Assembly (NCBI RefSeq): GCF_049331405.1
Contig: NZ_CP186274.1
Coordinates: forward strand, 4,836,001 to 4,900,000
Length of the DNA: 64,000 nt
Direction: 5' to 3'
DNA from: PoT sp049331405
GTDB taxonomy: Bacteria > Planctomycetota > Planctomycetia > Isosphaerales > Isosphaeraceae
Under the pieces are notes generated by a model that saw only the letters and a program-made list of their open reading frames with translations, ran no database searches and was not told the DNA's origin. Position 1 is the first letter of the stretch; each line of letters starts with the position of its first letter. The position numbers and the translations under genes were made by a program. Shown here piece after piece: positions 44,681 through 53,212 of this stretch.

Positions 44681-45879
44681 ACTCCCAACGCGAGCGACTC
44701 GCCGCGCAAGGCGGGACTCCCGTCCGGCGGACCCTGCTCCCCTACGGCAAGCAGACCGTCGACGACGACGACATCGCGGCGGTCGTCGACGTGCTCCGTT
44801 CCGACTGGCTGACGACCGGCCCCGCCGTCGAGGAATTCGAGCGGGCTCTGGCGAAGGCCGTCGGAACGATCGAGGCGGTCGCCATCAGCAACGGGACCGC
44901 CGCCTTGCATGCGGCGCTCTATGCCCTCGGAGTCGGCCCCGGCGATGAGGTCATCGTGCCGGCGATGACCTTCGCCGCCACGGCGAACGCCGCGGTGTTC
45001 CTGGGGGCAACCCCGGTCTTCGCCGACGTCGACCCCGACACGCTCCTGATCGACCCCGAGCAGGTCACGGCCAGGATCACCCCGAAGACGAAGGCCGTCA
45101 TCGCCGTCGACTACGCCGGGCAGCCCTGCGACTACAATGCCCTCCGCGAGGTGACATCCCCGCGAGGGCTCCGGCTGGTGGACGACGCCTGCCACGCCAT
45201 CGGAGGGAGTGATCGAGGCCGACGCGTCGGATCACTGGCCGACCTGAACACCTTCAGTTTCCATCCGGTCAAGCATATTACGACAGGAGAAGGCGGCGCG
45301 ATCACCACCGATGACTCGGAACTGGCCCGGCGGATGCGGCTCTTCCGCAACCACGGCATCACGACCGATCATCGTCAGCGCGAGAAGCAGGGGCGTTGGT
45401 CCTACGAGATGGTCGATCTCGGCTTCAACTACCGCCTGAGCGACATCCAGTGCGCCCTCGGCATGAGTCAGCTTCGCAAGCTCCCGGACTGGATCGCCAG
45501 GCGGCAGGAAATCGCCCGTCAATATGACGAGGCCTTCCGTGCGATGCCCGGCGTCAACCCCCTGGAGCGGCGAGAGGACGTCTCGCACGCGTACCACATC
45601 TACGTGGTTCGGTTCGACCCGAATTTCCTGAATACCGATCGGGGGACACTCTTCAGCGCCCTTCGGGCCGAAGGGATCGGCGTCAACGTCCATTACATTC
45701 CGGTGCATCTGCATCCGTTCTATCGCGAGCGGTTCGGGACGAGACCGGGCCTCTGCCCCGTCGCCGAGGCGGCGTACGAGCAGGTCCTCTCGTTGCCGAT
45801 CTTCCCCGCGATGAGCGATCGCGATGTCGAAGACGTCATCGTCGCCGTGGACAAGGTCGTCGGAGCCTACGCCTCATGA
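44677..45879 (+). CDS. pseC: UDP-4-amino-4,6-dideoxy-L-AltNAc transaminase, PseC
   Basis: 400 residues of the DegT/PLP aminotransferase family. Motifs: AISNGTAALHAALYALGVGPGDEVIVPAMTFAA in two pieces near the start, LVDDACHAIGG, and the Schiff-base Lys in NTFSFHPVKHITTGEGGA. The HPVKHI pattern is typical of PseC rather than other sugar aminotransferases. It adds the 4-amino group to the PseB product. The start is TTG 44677: GAGGAGG stands 4 nt upstream and it overlaps the pseB stop as TTGA. The open frame extends upstream to 44560 but that part lies within pseB. Confidence 0.93.
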   Translation: MNSQRERLAAQGGTPVRRTLLPYGKQTVDDDDIAAVVDVLRSDWLTTGPAVEEFERALAKAVGTIEAVAISNGTAALHAALYALGVGPGDEVIVPAMTFAATANAAVFLGATPVFADVDPDTLLIDPEQVTARITPKTKAVIAVDYAGQPCDYNALREVTSPRGLRLVDDACHAIGGSDRGRRVGSLADLNTFSFHPVKHITTGEGGAITTDDSELARRMRLFRNHGITTDHRQREKQGRWSYEMVDLGFNYRLSDIQCALGMSQLRKLPDWIARRQEIARQYDEAFRAMPGVNPLERREDVSHAYHIYVVRFDPNFLNTDRGTLFSALRAEGIGVNVHYIPVHLHPFYRERFGTRPGLCPVAEAAYEQVLSLPIFPAMSDRDVEDVIVAVDKVVGAYAS

Positions 45880-46601
45880 AGGTTGTCGCCATCGTCCAAG
45901 CCCGGCTCGGGAGTACCCGACTCCCGCGCAAGGTCCTGCAAGACCTCGACGGCGAGCCGATGCTCGCGCGGGTCCTGAATCGACTGCAACGCGCCCGGTT
46001 GGTCGATCAGGTCGTCGTGGCGACCACCACCGAAGCCAGGGACAGTCCCCTGGTGGAGTGGTGCGAGTCGTCGGGCTGGCCGGTCTTCCAGGGCAGCGAG
46101 ACCGACGTCCTCGATCGCTACCTCGGCGCGGCGAAGGCATTCAACGCCGACGTCGTCGTGCGGATCACCTCGGACTGCCCCCTGATCGACCCCGGCGTCG
46201 TGGACCTCGTCGTCAAGGCGCTGTTGATCCGGCAGCCGCCCCTGGACTACGTGAGTAACATCCTCACGCGAACATACCCTCGCGGTTTGGATACCGAGGC
46301 CTTCCGTCACGCGGCGCTTGAAAGTGCCTGGATCGAGGACCAGGACGTGTCATCGCGCGAGCACGTCACGCCCTATCTCTATCGCAAGCCCGGCCGATTC
46401 CGACTCGGCGGGGTCGAGAACGAGAAGGACGTGTCGCACCTCCGCTGGACCGTCGACACGGCCGAGGACCTCGAGTTGATCCGCCGGATCTACGAGACCT
46501 TCGGCCATGACGAGATGTCCTGGCGTGAAGTCCTCGACCTGATCGAGCGGAACCCGGAGTGGTCGGAGATCAATCGCCACATCGAGCAAAAGGTCATCTG
46601 A
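45876..46601 (+). CDS. SpsF/PseF-like cytidylyltransferase, candidate CMP-pseudaminate synthetase
   Basis: 241 residues of the nucleotidyltransferase fold: VAIVQARLGSTRLPRKVL for CTP binding, ATTTEARDSPL, and ITSDCPLIDPGVVDLVV with metal-binding Asp. This form resembles SpsF and cytidylyltransferases found in nonulosonate clusters rather than the classic NeuA-like PseF. In this operon it is the only gene that could activate pseudaminic acid with CTP, so it probably fills the PseF role. It overlaps pseC by ATGA and is followed at once by pseG. Confidence 0.85.
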   Translation: MKVVAIVQARLGSTRLPRKVLQDLDGEPMLARVLNRLQRARLVDQVVVATTTEARDSPLVEWCESSGWPVFQGSETDVLDRYLGAAKAFNADVVVRITSDCPLIDPGVVDLVVKALLIRQPPLDYVSNILTRTYPRGLDTEAFRHAALESAWIEDQDVSSREHVTPYLYRKPGRFRLGGVENEKDVSHLRWTVDTAEDLELIRRIYETFGHDEMSWREVLDLIERNPEWSEINRHIEQKVI

Positions 46602-47666
46602 ATGAGCAGCCGAGATGCCACGCTCCTGATCCGGACGGACGCCGGGCCGGCGATCGGGTTCGGCCATGCGATGCGTTGCCTCGCACTGGCCCAGGCCTGG
46701 CAGGACCAAGGCGGGCGCGTCGTCTTCGCCATGTCCGCGAGCGTGCCATCCTTCGAAGACCGACTCCAGCGCGAGGGGATCACCTTCCGGCAGATCCTCG
46801 CCGATCCGGGAAGCGAACAGGATGCGGCTTCGACTTTGACCCTCGCCGAAGGTGCTTCGGCCATCGTGCTCGATGGTTATCACTTCACGGACTCGTTTCA
46901 ACAAACCATCAAACGAGGAGGGATACCGCTTCTGGCTATCGATGATGATGGCCATACGTCTCATCGTCATGCCGACATCGTCCTGAATCAAAACATCTCG
47001 GCGCATGAGATCAGCTATCGTTCCGGGCCGATGTTCCTCCTCGGGACACGATACGCAATGCTGCGTCGCGAATTCCGAGAGGCTACCTGGATCGATCGCG
47101 ACTTCAGCAAGTCGGCCTCGAAGATCCTGGTCACGCTCGGCGGCGGCGACCCTGGCCTCGTGCTCTCGAACGTCATTCAGGCATTGTGCCGTCTCCATGT
47201 CCGAGACGTGAAGATTCGCCTCATCGCAGGGCCGGCTTCAGGACGACTCGAAAGCCTTCGTCAGGGCCGGGAAGTCCTGGGATCGCGACTTGAGATCCTT
47301 GGCGCTGTTGAGGACATGCCTGCTGAAATAGCCTGGGCCGATATTGCCTTGACGGCCGCCGGAAGCACCTGCTGGGAACTCGCATTCATGGGGTTGCCCG
47401 CCCTCACGATCGTGCTGGCGGAGAACCAACGAGGGATCGCTCGAGGGATGGACGCCGCCGGAGCGACGCGGAACCTCGGCTGGCATCAGGATCTCTCGGC
47501 CTCGACGTTGACCGAGGGATTGGAGGCGCTGATCGAGGATCACATAGCTCGCCGGAGCATGTCGGAGCGGGGCAGGACGATCGTGGACGGGCGTGGGGCG
47601 GAACGGGTCTGCCGTCAAATCAAAACCCTCGTGGCGGAACATGCAAGTTCTCCTACTCTGCAATAA
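46602..47666 (+). CDS. pseG: UDP-2,4-diacetamido-2,4,6-trideoxy-altropyranose hydrolase, PseG
   Basis: 354 residues of GT-B fold. The N-terminus has TDAGPAIGFGHAMRCLALAQ with the catalytic-type His in the GxGHxxR loop; later LDGYHFTDSF and ILVTLGGGDPGLV, then LTAAGSTCWELAFMGLPAL. PseG removes UDP from the bis-amino sugar before condensation. The ATG follows the previous stop directly (TGAATG), and the end overlaps the next gene by 26 bp. Length and motif order agree with PseG/SpsG. Confidence 0.92.
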   Translation: MSSRDATLLIRTDAGPAIGFGHAMRCLALAQAWQDQGGRVVFAMSASVPSFEDRLQREGITFRQILADPGSEQDAASTLTLAEGASAIVLDGYHFTDSFQQTIKRGGIPLLAIDDDGHTSHRHADIVLNQNISAHEISYRSGPMFLLGTRYAMLRREFREATWIDRDFSKSASKILVTLGGGDPGLVLSNVIQALCRLHVRDVKIRLIAGPASGRLESLRQGREVLGSRLEILGAVEDMPAEIAWADIALTAAGSTCWELAFMGLPALTIVLAENQRGIARGMDAAGATRNLGWHQDLSASTLTEGLEALIEDHIARRSMSERGRTIVDGRGAERVCRQIKTLVAEHASSPTLQ

Positions 47667-48299
47667 CCGCGTCGGCTGGCAGGTGACAGACTGGCTCCGC
47701 CGTCGCGGCGAGGAGTTGATGCGCGTCGTGGTCCACCATCCAGGACGCCGCAAGTTCGGGCCAGAGATCCTCGAGGCATCCGACCTCAACGAGTCTCGGG
47801 TCTACGACGGCTCGCGCCTCGATGAGGCGAGCGGCCTCGCCGAGATCCGGAAACTAGGGGACGACACCGCCGTATCGGCCCTCTTCGGTTACATCCTGCG
47901 GGAGGCATTCCTCCGCCTCTTCCCCACCGTCTGCGTCAACATCCACTCATCGCACCTCCCTTACAACCGCGGGACGTATCTGAACGTCTGGAGCATCGTG
48001 GAGGGGGCGCCCTTCGAGTTCTTCCAGAAAGCTTGGCCCTCGATTCGGAACGGAGCTTGCCAGCGAGTCCCCCAATCGCCCGACGCCGAAACGTGCCACA
48101 CGGTCGAGGATCTCACGCAGACCGATGAGATCAACCTCGATCGCGAGTACATGGGCCGAGAGCTCATCGACATCCTTCGCGCCCGCACGTTCCCGCCCAA
48201 CGCTGGAGCCTATTTCAGCAGGACGGACGTAATGTCGACATGCGGTTGAGCCTGTCCTACGAACCCGACGCACAAACGCCGAAACGGAGCGAAGCATGA
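47641..48299 (+). pseudogene. Formyltransferase-family protein, apparently disrupted (internal deletion plus frameshift)
   Basis: The frame from ATG 47641 to TGA 48249 gives 202 residues. The N-terminus (VLLLCNNRVGWQVTDWL), NIHSSHLPYNRGTYLNVWSIVEG and LIDILRARTFPPNAGAYF match sugar/Met-tRNA formyltransferase-like proteins that modify aminosugars. Two defects are seen. After VEGAP (about nt 48012) the text jumps to FEFFQKAWP; the usual segment with the catalytic Asp (DTGDI-like, about 45 residues) is absent. At the T-run 48213-48215 one base seems missing: restoring it continues as QQDGRNVDMRLSLSYEP and ends at a TGA (48297-48299) that overlaps the pseI ATG, as expected in this operon. It is probably inactive, or the sequence contains an error. 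Confidence 0.75.
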
Positions 48300-49360
48300 T
48301 CCCTCAACATTACATCCGGATCGGAGACCGGCGGATCGGGCGAGGATATCCCACGTTCGTCATCGCCGAACTCTCGGCCAACCATAACCACGACATCGAG
48401 CAGGCGATCGCGATCATCCGCGCAGCGAAAGACGCGGGTGCCGACGCGATCAAGATCCAGACATATACGCCCGACACCCTGACGATCGACTGCGACCGTG
48501 AGTGGTTCAGGATCGGTGGAGGGACCCTCTGGGAAGGGCGGAACCTCTACGAGCTCTACGGCGAAGCCTACACGCCCTGGGAGTGGCAGCCGAAGCTGAT
48601 GGAGGTGAGCCGCTCGCTCGGCATGGAATTCTTCTCGACCCCGTTCGACGCAACGGCCGTCGATTTCCTCGAAAAGATGGGGATGACCTTCTACAAGGTC
48701 GCCTCGTTCGAGATTGTCGACCTCCCACTCCTCCGGCTCGTCGCGAAGACGGGTAAGCCCGTCATCATGTCAACCGGCATGGCCTCGCTCGCCGAGATCG
48801 ACGAGGCGGTCCGGACACTACGCGACGAAGGGTGTCGAGAGCTGGCCCTGCTCCAGTGCACCAGTGCCTACCCTGCACCGCCCGAGGAAATGAACCTCAA
48901 AACGATCCCCCATCTGGCCGACGCGTTCGGGGTCCCGACCGGGCTGTCCGACCATACGCTCGGCATCGCCGTGCCGGTGGCGGCCGTGGCCCTCGGAGCC
49001 TGCATCGTCGAGAAGCATATGACGATCTCTCGCAAGACCCCCGGTCCCGACTCGGCCTTCTCGCTCGAGCCCGACGAGTTCAAGGCAATGGTCGATTCCA
49101 TCAGGACCGCGGAGAGCGCCCTGGGGAATGTCCACTACGGCGTCGGGGCCCGCGAAGCCAAGAGCCGGGTCTTCCGGCGCTCGCTCTTCATCGTCCAGGA
49201 CATCCAGGCCGGCGAGCCCTTCTCCGAGGCGAACGTCCGCTCGATCCGCCCGGGCTATGGCCTGCACACCCGCCATCTCGGCGAAGTCCTCGGCCGACGG
49301 GCGAGCCAGGATATTCAACGCGGGACCCCACTCTCGTGGCAGCATGTCGCGGGCAGTTGA
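48296..49360 (+). CDS. pseI: Pseudaminic acid synthase, PseI
   Basis: 354 residues with the NeuB fold (FVIAELSANHNHDIEQA, ADAIKIQTYTPDTLTID, FFSTPFDATAVDFLE, KVASFEIVDLPLL, STGMASLAEIDEA, HTLGIAVPVAAVALGA, EKHMTIS) and a C-terminal SAF antifreeze-like domain (VRSIRPGYGLHTRHLGEVLG). The NHNHD and YTPDTLTID patterns fit PseI. It condenses the altrose sugar with phosphoenolpyruvate to form the nine-carbon acid. CGGAG stands 6 nt before the ATG. The next gene starts directly after. Confidence 0.95.
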   Translation: MIPQHYIRIGDRRIGRGYPTFVIAELSANHNHDIEQAIAIIRAAKDAGADAIKIQTYTPDTLTIDCDREWFRIGGGTLWEGRNLYELYGEAYTPWEWQPKLMEVSRSLGMEFFSTPFDATAVDFLEKMGMTFYKVASFEIVDLPLLRLVAKTGKPVIMSTGMASLAEIDEAVRTLRDEGCRELALLQCTSAYPAPPEEMNLKTIPHLADAFGVPTGLSDHTLGIAVPVAAVALGACIVEKHMTISRKTPGPDSAFSLEPDEFKAMVDSIRTAESALGNVHYGVGAREAKSRVFRRSLFIVQDIQAGEPFSEANVRSIRPGYGLHTRHLGEVLGRRASQDIQRGTPLSWQHVAGS

Positions 49361-49392
49361 ACGATCACGAAGCCTTCGAGGCAGCCTTTTTC

Positions 49393-50745
49393 ATGGCCAC
49401 CGACCAGAAATCCGAACCGACGACCGTGACCAGGCCCTCTGACCCGGCCCCGGCTCCTCCCCGCGCGGAGCCAGCCTCCCAGCGCTCGGCGGCCAAGCTT
49501 ACGGCGATCTTCACGGGGGGCAACGTCCTCTCGACAGGCCTGCGATTCGTCGGGGGGATCCTCACCGCACAGGTCGTCGCGCCGGCGACCCTGGGCATGT
49601 TCAACGGGGTCTCCCTCGTCCTCGGTTACCTGACGTTCTTCCAGCTCGGGATCATCAACGGCCTGAACCGCGAACTGCCCTATCACATCGGTGCCGGCCA
49701 CCGCGAGAAGGCGCTGGATCTGGCCTCGGTCACGCAGGCGTGGTCGCTGATCGTGGGGTCGGCCGTGGCGGTCGTGCTCCTGGTGATCGCGGCCTGGCAA
49801 GGCATGGTGGGTAACTGGGAACTCGCCGCCGGCTTCGCGACAGTCGCCTTTGCCTCGTTCCAGTATTACTTCGCCCAGTTCTATCTCCAGGTCACCTTCC
49901 GCACGGGGGGCGACTTCGCGCGACTGGCCATCGTCAACGTGGCACATAATGCCTTCGCGATCGTCATGATCGCCTTCGTCTGGCTGGTCGGGTTCTACGG
50001 GCTCTGCCTGAGGCAGCTCGGCGTGGCCATATTTCAGGCTGTCTTGCTCTGGATCTGGCGCCCGCTGAAGGTCGGGCTGAAGTGGGATTGGCCTCTCTTC
50101 CGACACCTCCTCAGGATCGGCTTCCCGATCATGGTCGTCGGGCAGATCTGGCAGTGGTGGACGGTCTTCGACGCTACCCTCGTGCTGGCACACCTGGGAA
50201 AGCAAGGGCTCGGACTCTATACCCTCGCGACGGTCACCAGCACGACATTCTCACAGCTTTATCTCTCGACCTCGCAAGTCATCTATCCGAGGATGGCTAG
50301 CCAGTACGGCCGGACGGGGCGGCTAGATGATCTCCTGAGCCTCTCCATCAAGCCCACGCTGGCGCTCTCGGCGATGATGCTGGGGTCGGCCGTCGTCGGC
50401 TGGTTCCTGATGCCGACGGTCGCCCGGATTGTCCTCCCCAACTACGTCGAGGGCGTGCAGGCGGCTCGGTGGACGCTCGTCGCCACGGCGCTCATGGGAT
50501 TGAGCCCGCCGCTGAATATTTTCACGGTCGTCCGAAGATTGGAACTCTACTGCGCGGCCAACGTCGCGGGCCTGACGAGCTATTACCTGTCGCTCCGCTG
50601 GCTCGGCCAGGGGCATCCGACGCTCGAGACATTCCCGAAGGCGATGGCTATCGGTTATGTTGTGTACTTATCTTTATGCTTTATCTTCATCTACGTGCTT
50701 CTCCGAAAGGAGCGGCGGAGCCAAGCCCGGGGCTGCACGACATGA
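49393..50745 (+). CDS. Wzx-type polysaccharide flippase (MATE/MOP superfamily)
   Basis: About 450 residues and some 12 membrane segments, beginning SAAKLTAIFTGGNVLSTGLRFVGGILTAQVV, with LGMFNGVSLVLGYLTFFQLGIINGLNRELPYH as in Wzx proteins. It moves lipid-linked glycan units across the inner membrane. It is the only flippase in the window and may serve both glycan loci. ATG 49393 is taken; a TTG at 49357 overlapping the pseI stop (TTGA) is a fair alternative that adds 12 residues. It overlaps the next gene by ATGA. Confidence 0.9.
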   Translation: MATDQKSEPTTVTRPSDPAPAPPRAEPASQRSAAKLTAIFTGGNVLSTGLRFVGGILTAQVVAPATLGMFNGVSLVLGYLTFFQLGIINGLNRELPYHIGAGHREKALDLASVTQAWSLIVGSAVAVVLLVIAAWQGMVGNWELAAGFATVAFASFQYYFAQFYLQVTFRTGGDFARLAIVNVAHNAFAIVMIAFVWLVGFYGLCLRQLGVAIFQAVLLWIWRPLKVGLKWDWPLFRHLLRIGFPIMVVGQIWQWWTVFDATLVLAHLGKQGLGLYTLATVTSTTFSQLYLSTSQVIYPRMASQYGRTGRLDDLLSLSIKPTLALSAMMLGSAVVGWFLMPTVARIVLPNYVEGVQAARWTLVATALMGLSPPLNIFTVVRRLELYCAANVAGLTSYYLSLRWLGQGHPTLETFPKAMAIGYVVYLSLCFIFIYVLLRKERRSQARGCTT

Positions 50746-52286
50746 AATTCGGGAAGCACACACTTTTCGGTTTCAAGCCCCGGGCTCCGCTGTTCGTCCC
50801 GCATCGAGTCCTCCTCGAGATGGAGGAAGAGCTCGGCCGGCCGACCTTCCAGGGGGTTCCCATCGGCGCGACTCTCGCCGATCTCTTCTTGCAAGACCTC
50901 TACCTCGGCAAGAAACGCTGGGCCGTCGCTGATGCTTGGAAGGCGCGTCTGCGGTACGCGGCCCACTGGTTCCTCGGGCCTCGCATCCGTCGATCTCATC
51001 GAGCCAATGTCCCCACGCCGACGCCCGGCAAGATCCTGGTGACCTGGCTCGCGGAACGTCCTCACTTCCGCGACCTCGTCATGCCCGTCATCGAGGCCGT
51101 CGGCCCGGGACTCTGCATCGTCCTCTGCGCCAGGAGTTCGATGCTGGAGAAGCTGCCGGAGGGCTGCGAAGGATACTCCTGGGACCAGTTGGCCCCTCCG
51201 GACCTCGCCGCCTGGAGGCGGGATTATCGCCGGTGTGTGGGACGTTGGCACAAGACCCTTCGGGCCGCTCTACGCAAGCATGGGTTACCGAGGAGGATCG
51301 CCCCGCACATTCAGGACACGATGCTGGTCAACTCCCAGGTCGTCGCCCAGATCGGGACATTCCTGGAACTCGCCAGGCCGAGGGCGGTCCTGACGGAATT
51401 CGACCGTAGCCCGACGTCCTCGTGCCTCGTGAAGGCCGCCCAGCATAGGGGCGTCCCCACGTTCACGATGATCCACGGGGTCGTCAACCCTCCTTACGGC
51501 ATGATCCCCCTGCTTGCCGACCTCGCCCTTTGCTGGGGAGAACGCCAGCGAGAGCAATTCATCGAGCTCGGGACCGACCCCAGACGCCTCCGCGTGGTCG
51601 GGTGTCAGCGGCTCAACCCCGAGCTCGAGGCCTTACCCGCCTCGGTCAAATCCAAGCTCGGATTGCCTCTCGAACAGCCCCTCGTGATGCTCGCGACGAA
51701 TCCGATCGCGATGGAGGATCGGCGGACCCTCGCCCGGACGTTCTGCGAAGGTGTTGTCGCCCACGAGGCACTCTCCGCCATCGTCCGATTGCACCCATCC
51801 GAGCGACTCGACGACTATCGAACGCTGATCGAGGAATACCCGTCGGTGAGATTCCTGGGGAACGAGACCTTGAGCCTCGATGAATCGATCGCCGCCGCGG
51901 ATGTGGTCGTTTGCCACAATAGCGGCGTCGGGCACGATGCTCTCATCAAGGGCCGACTCGTCGTCGTCCTGGACGTGCTCCCGACACCGCTGGGAAATGG
52001 AACCGAACTCATCGAGGAAGCGGGATGCCCCAGGGCCCGAGGCGCACGCGAATTTCTCCACGTACTGACGCGAGTCCTGACCGATCCGCTGGGTCGAAGT
52101 GGGCTCGAAGAGAGCCGAGCCCGCTATGTCCACGGGTTCTGCTCGACCTTCGGCGAGGACGCCGCCAGGAACATCGCTCGGATCCTCCTCCGGGCCGAAG
52201 ACTTCTCCGAACATCAGCCACGGCCATCCGGCGAAAGTGTCGAGGACGACGATCCATCCAACTCTCGCCGCCTCCGCGCCATTTGA
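50742..52286 (+). CDS. GT-B-type glycosyltransferase/glycerophosphotransferase-like protein, candidate nonulosonate transferase
   Basis: 514 residues. The C-terminal half has the pattern of capsule transferases and CDP-glycerol glycerophosphotransferases: TFTMIHGVVNPPYGMIPLLAD, GCQRLNPELE, AIVRLHPSERLDDY, FLGNETLSLDESIAAADVVVCHNSGVG. The first about 120 residues are unlike known families. As the last gene of the pse operon it may transfer CMP-pseudaminate to a glycan, but that is an inference from position. It overlaps the flippase stop as ATGA. No signal peptide is seen. Confidence 0.8.
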   Translation: MKFGKHTLFGFKPRAPLFVPHRVLLEMEEELGRPTFQGVPIGATLADLFLQDLYLGKKRWAVADAWKARLRYAAHWFLGPRIRRSHRANVPTPTPGKILVTWLAERPHFRDLVMPVIEAVGPGLCIVLCARSSMLEKLPEGCEGYSWDQLAPPDLAAWRRDYRRCVGRWHKTLRAALRKHGLPRRIAPHIQDTMLVNSQVVAQIGTFLELARPRAVLTEFDRSPTSSCLVKAAQHRGVPTFTMIHGVVNPPYGMIPLLADLALCWGERQREQFIELGTDPRRLRVVGCQRLNPELEALPASVKSKLGLPLEQPLVMLATNPIAMEDRRTLARTFCEGVVAHEALSAIVRLHPSERLDDYRTLIEEYPSVRFLGNETLSLDESIAAADVVVCHNSGVGHDALIKGRLVVVLDVLPTPLGNGTELIEEAGCPRARGAREFLHVLTRVLTDPLGRSGLEESRARYVHGFCSTFGEDAARNIARILLRAEDFSEHQPRPSGESVEDDDPSNSRRLRAI

Positions 52287-52482
52287 GCGCCGGGCGAGGG
52301 GTCGAACGCCCTTCCCCATCCCGCGGCTCGTCGGGTCGATAGTCTGACGATGACATGATTCGGCCTCGCACCACGAGACCGCCATGATGCGTCGGACCGC
52401 GCGAACCTGCTATCATGGAACGATAGCGATGCCCGGAGAGGCGGCCGAGGGGTCGGTCGTCTCCCTATTCGGAGCCGACGGG

Positions 52483-53079
52483 ATGGAGCGTGCCGAGCAT
52501 TCGGAAACGAGCGTGAGCCTCCTCTTGCGATTGCGCGGAACGCCGTCCAACCAGGTCTGGAGCGAATTCTTCCGCCGTTACGAGCCCAAGATCGTCTCGT
52601 GGTGTCGCGCGAGGAATTTGCAGGAGGCGGATGCACTCGACGTCACTCAGGCGGTCCTCGTCAAGCTCGTCGAGCGGATGGCGACGTTCCACTACGACCG
52701 GGGCCGGAGCTTCCGCGGCTACCTCAAGACGCTCACGCATTACGCCGTCATCGACGTCCTGAATGCCCGCAAACGCCCAGGCCAGGGGCGTGGCGGGCCC
52801 GAGGAGATCCAGGCCCTCGAGACGCTCGAGGCCCGCGAAGATTTGGCCCGTCGGCTCGAGGAACAGTTCGACCACGAGCTCATCGACGAGGCCATGAGGC
52901 GGGTCTCGAGACGGGTCGAGGATCGGACCTGGAAGGCATTCCAGTTGCTGACCTTCGATGACCTCCCGGTCAAGGAAGTGGCCGATCGCCTGGAGATGAA
53001 GGTGGCCTCGGCCTACGTTTCGAAGAGTAAGGTCCTCAAGATGATCCGCGAGGAGATCGATCGACTGGAGCAAACCTGA
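52483..53079 (+). CDS. ECF-like RNA polymerase sigma factor
   Basis: 198 residues. Region 2 is visible as WSEFFRRYEPKIVSWCRARNLQEADALDVTQAV with ATFHYDRGRSFRGYLKTL, and region 4 as DDLPVKEVADRLEMKVASAYVSKSKVLKMIREE, the helix-turn-helix that reads the -35. The DVTQAVLVKLVERMATF form is common in planctomycete ECF sigma factors. There is no anti-sigma gene beside it. ATG 52483 is preferred, with GGAG 8 nt upstream; an ATG at 52429 also fits. It faces the giant surface gene convergently, so a regulatory link is only a guess. Confidence 0.9.
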   Translation: MERAEHSETSVSLLLRLRGTPSNQVWSEFFRRYEPKIVSWCRARNLQEADALDVTQAVLVKLVERMATFHYDRGRSFRGYLKTLTHYAVIDVLNARKRPGQGRGGPEEIQALETLEAREDLARRLEEQFDHELIDEAMRRVSRRVEDRTWKAFQLLTFDDLPVKEVADRLEMKVASAYVSKSKVLKMIREEIDRLEQT

Positions 53080-53212
53080 GACTCATCGCACTGGCCCAAA
53101 CACCTCTTACCAATATTGATTATCATATCATTTTGACTCCTTCTCGAGAATTGCAATCCGGGGTGGTTGAGAAAACCGTCCCATCCCGGCCGAGGTCCCA
53201 TCCGTCGAGGGA

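Noticed and set aside
43706..49360. Legionaminic acid pathway instead of pseudaminic acid
   Set aside because: The first enzyme is PseB-like (inverting dehydratase with the short SDR layout) and the synthase and aminotransferase have Pse-type motifs; no GlmU/PtmE-like or NeuC-like enzyme is present.
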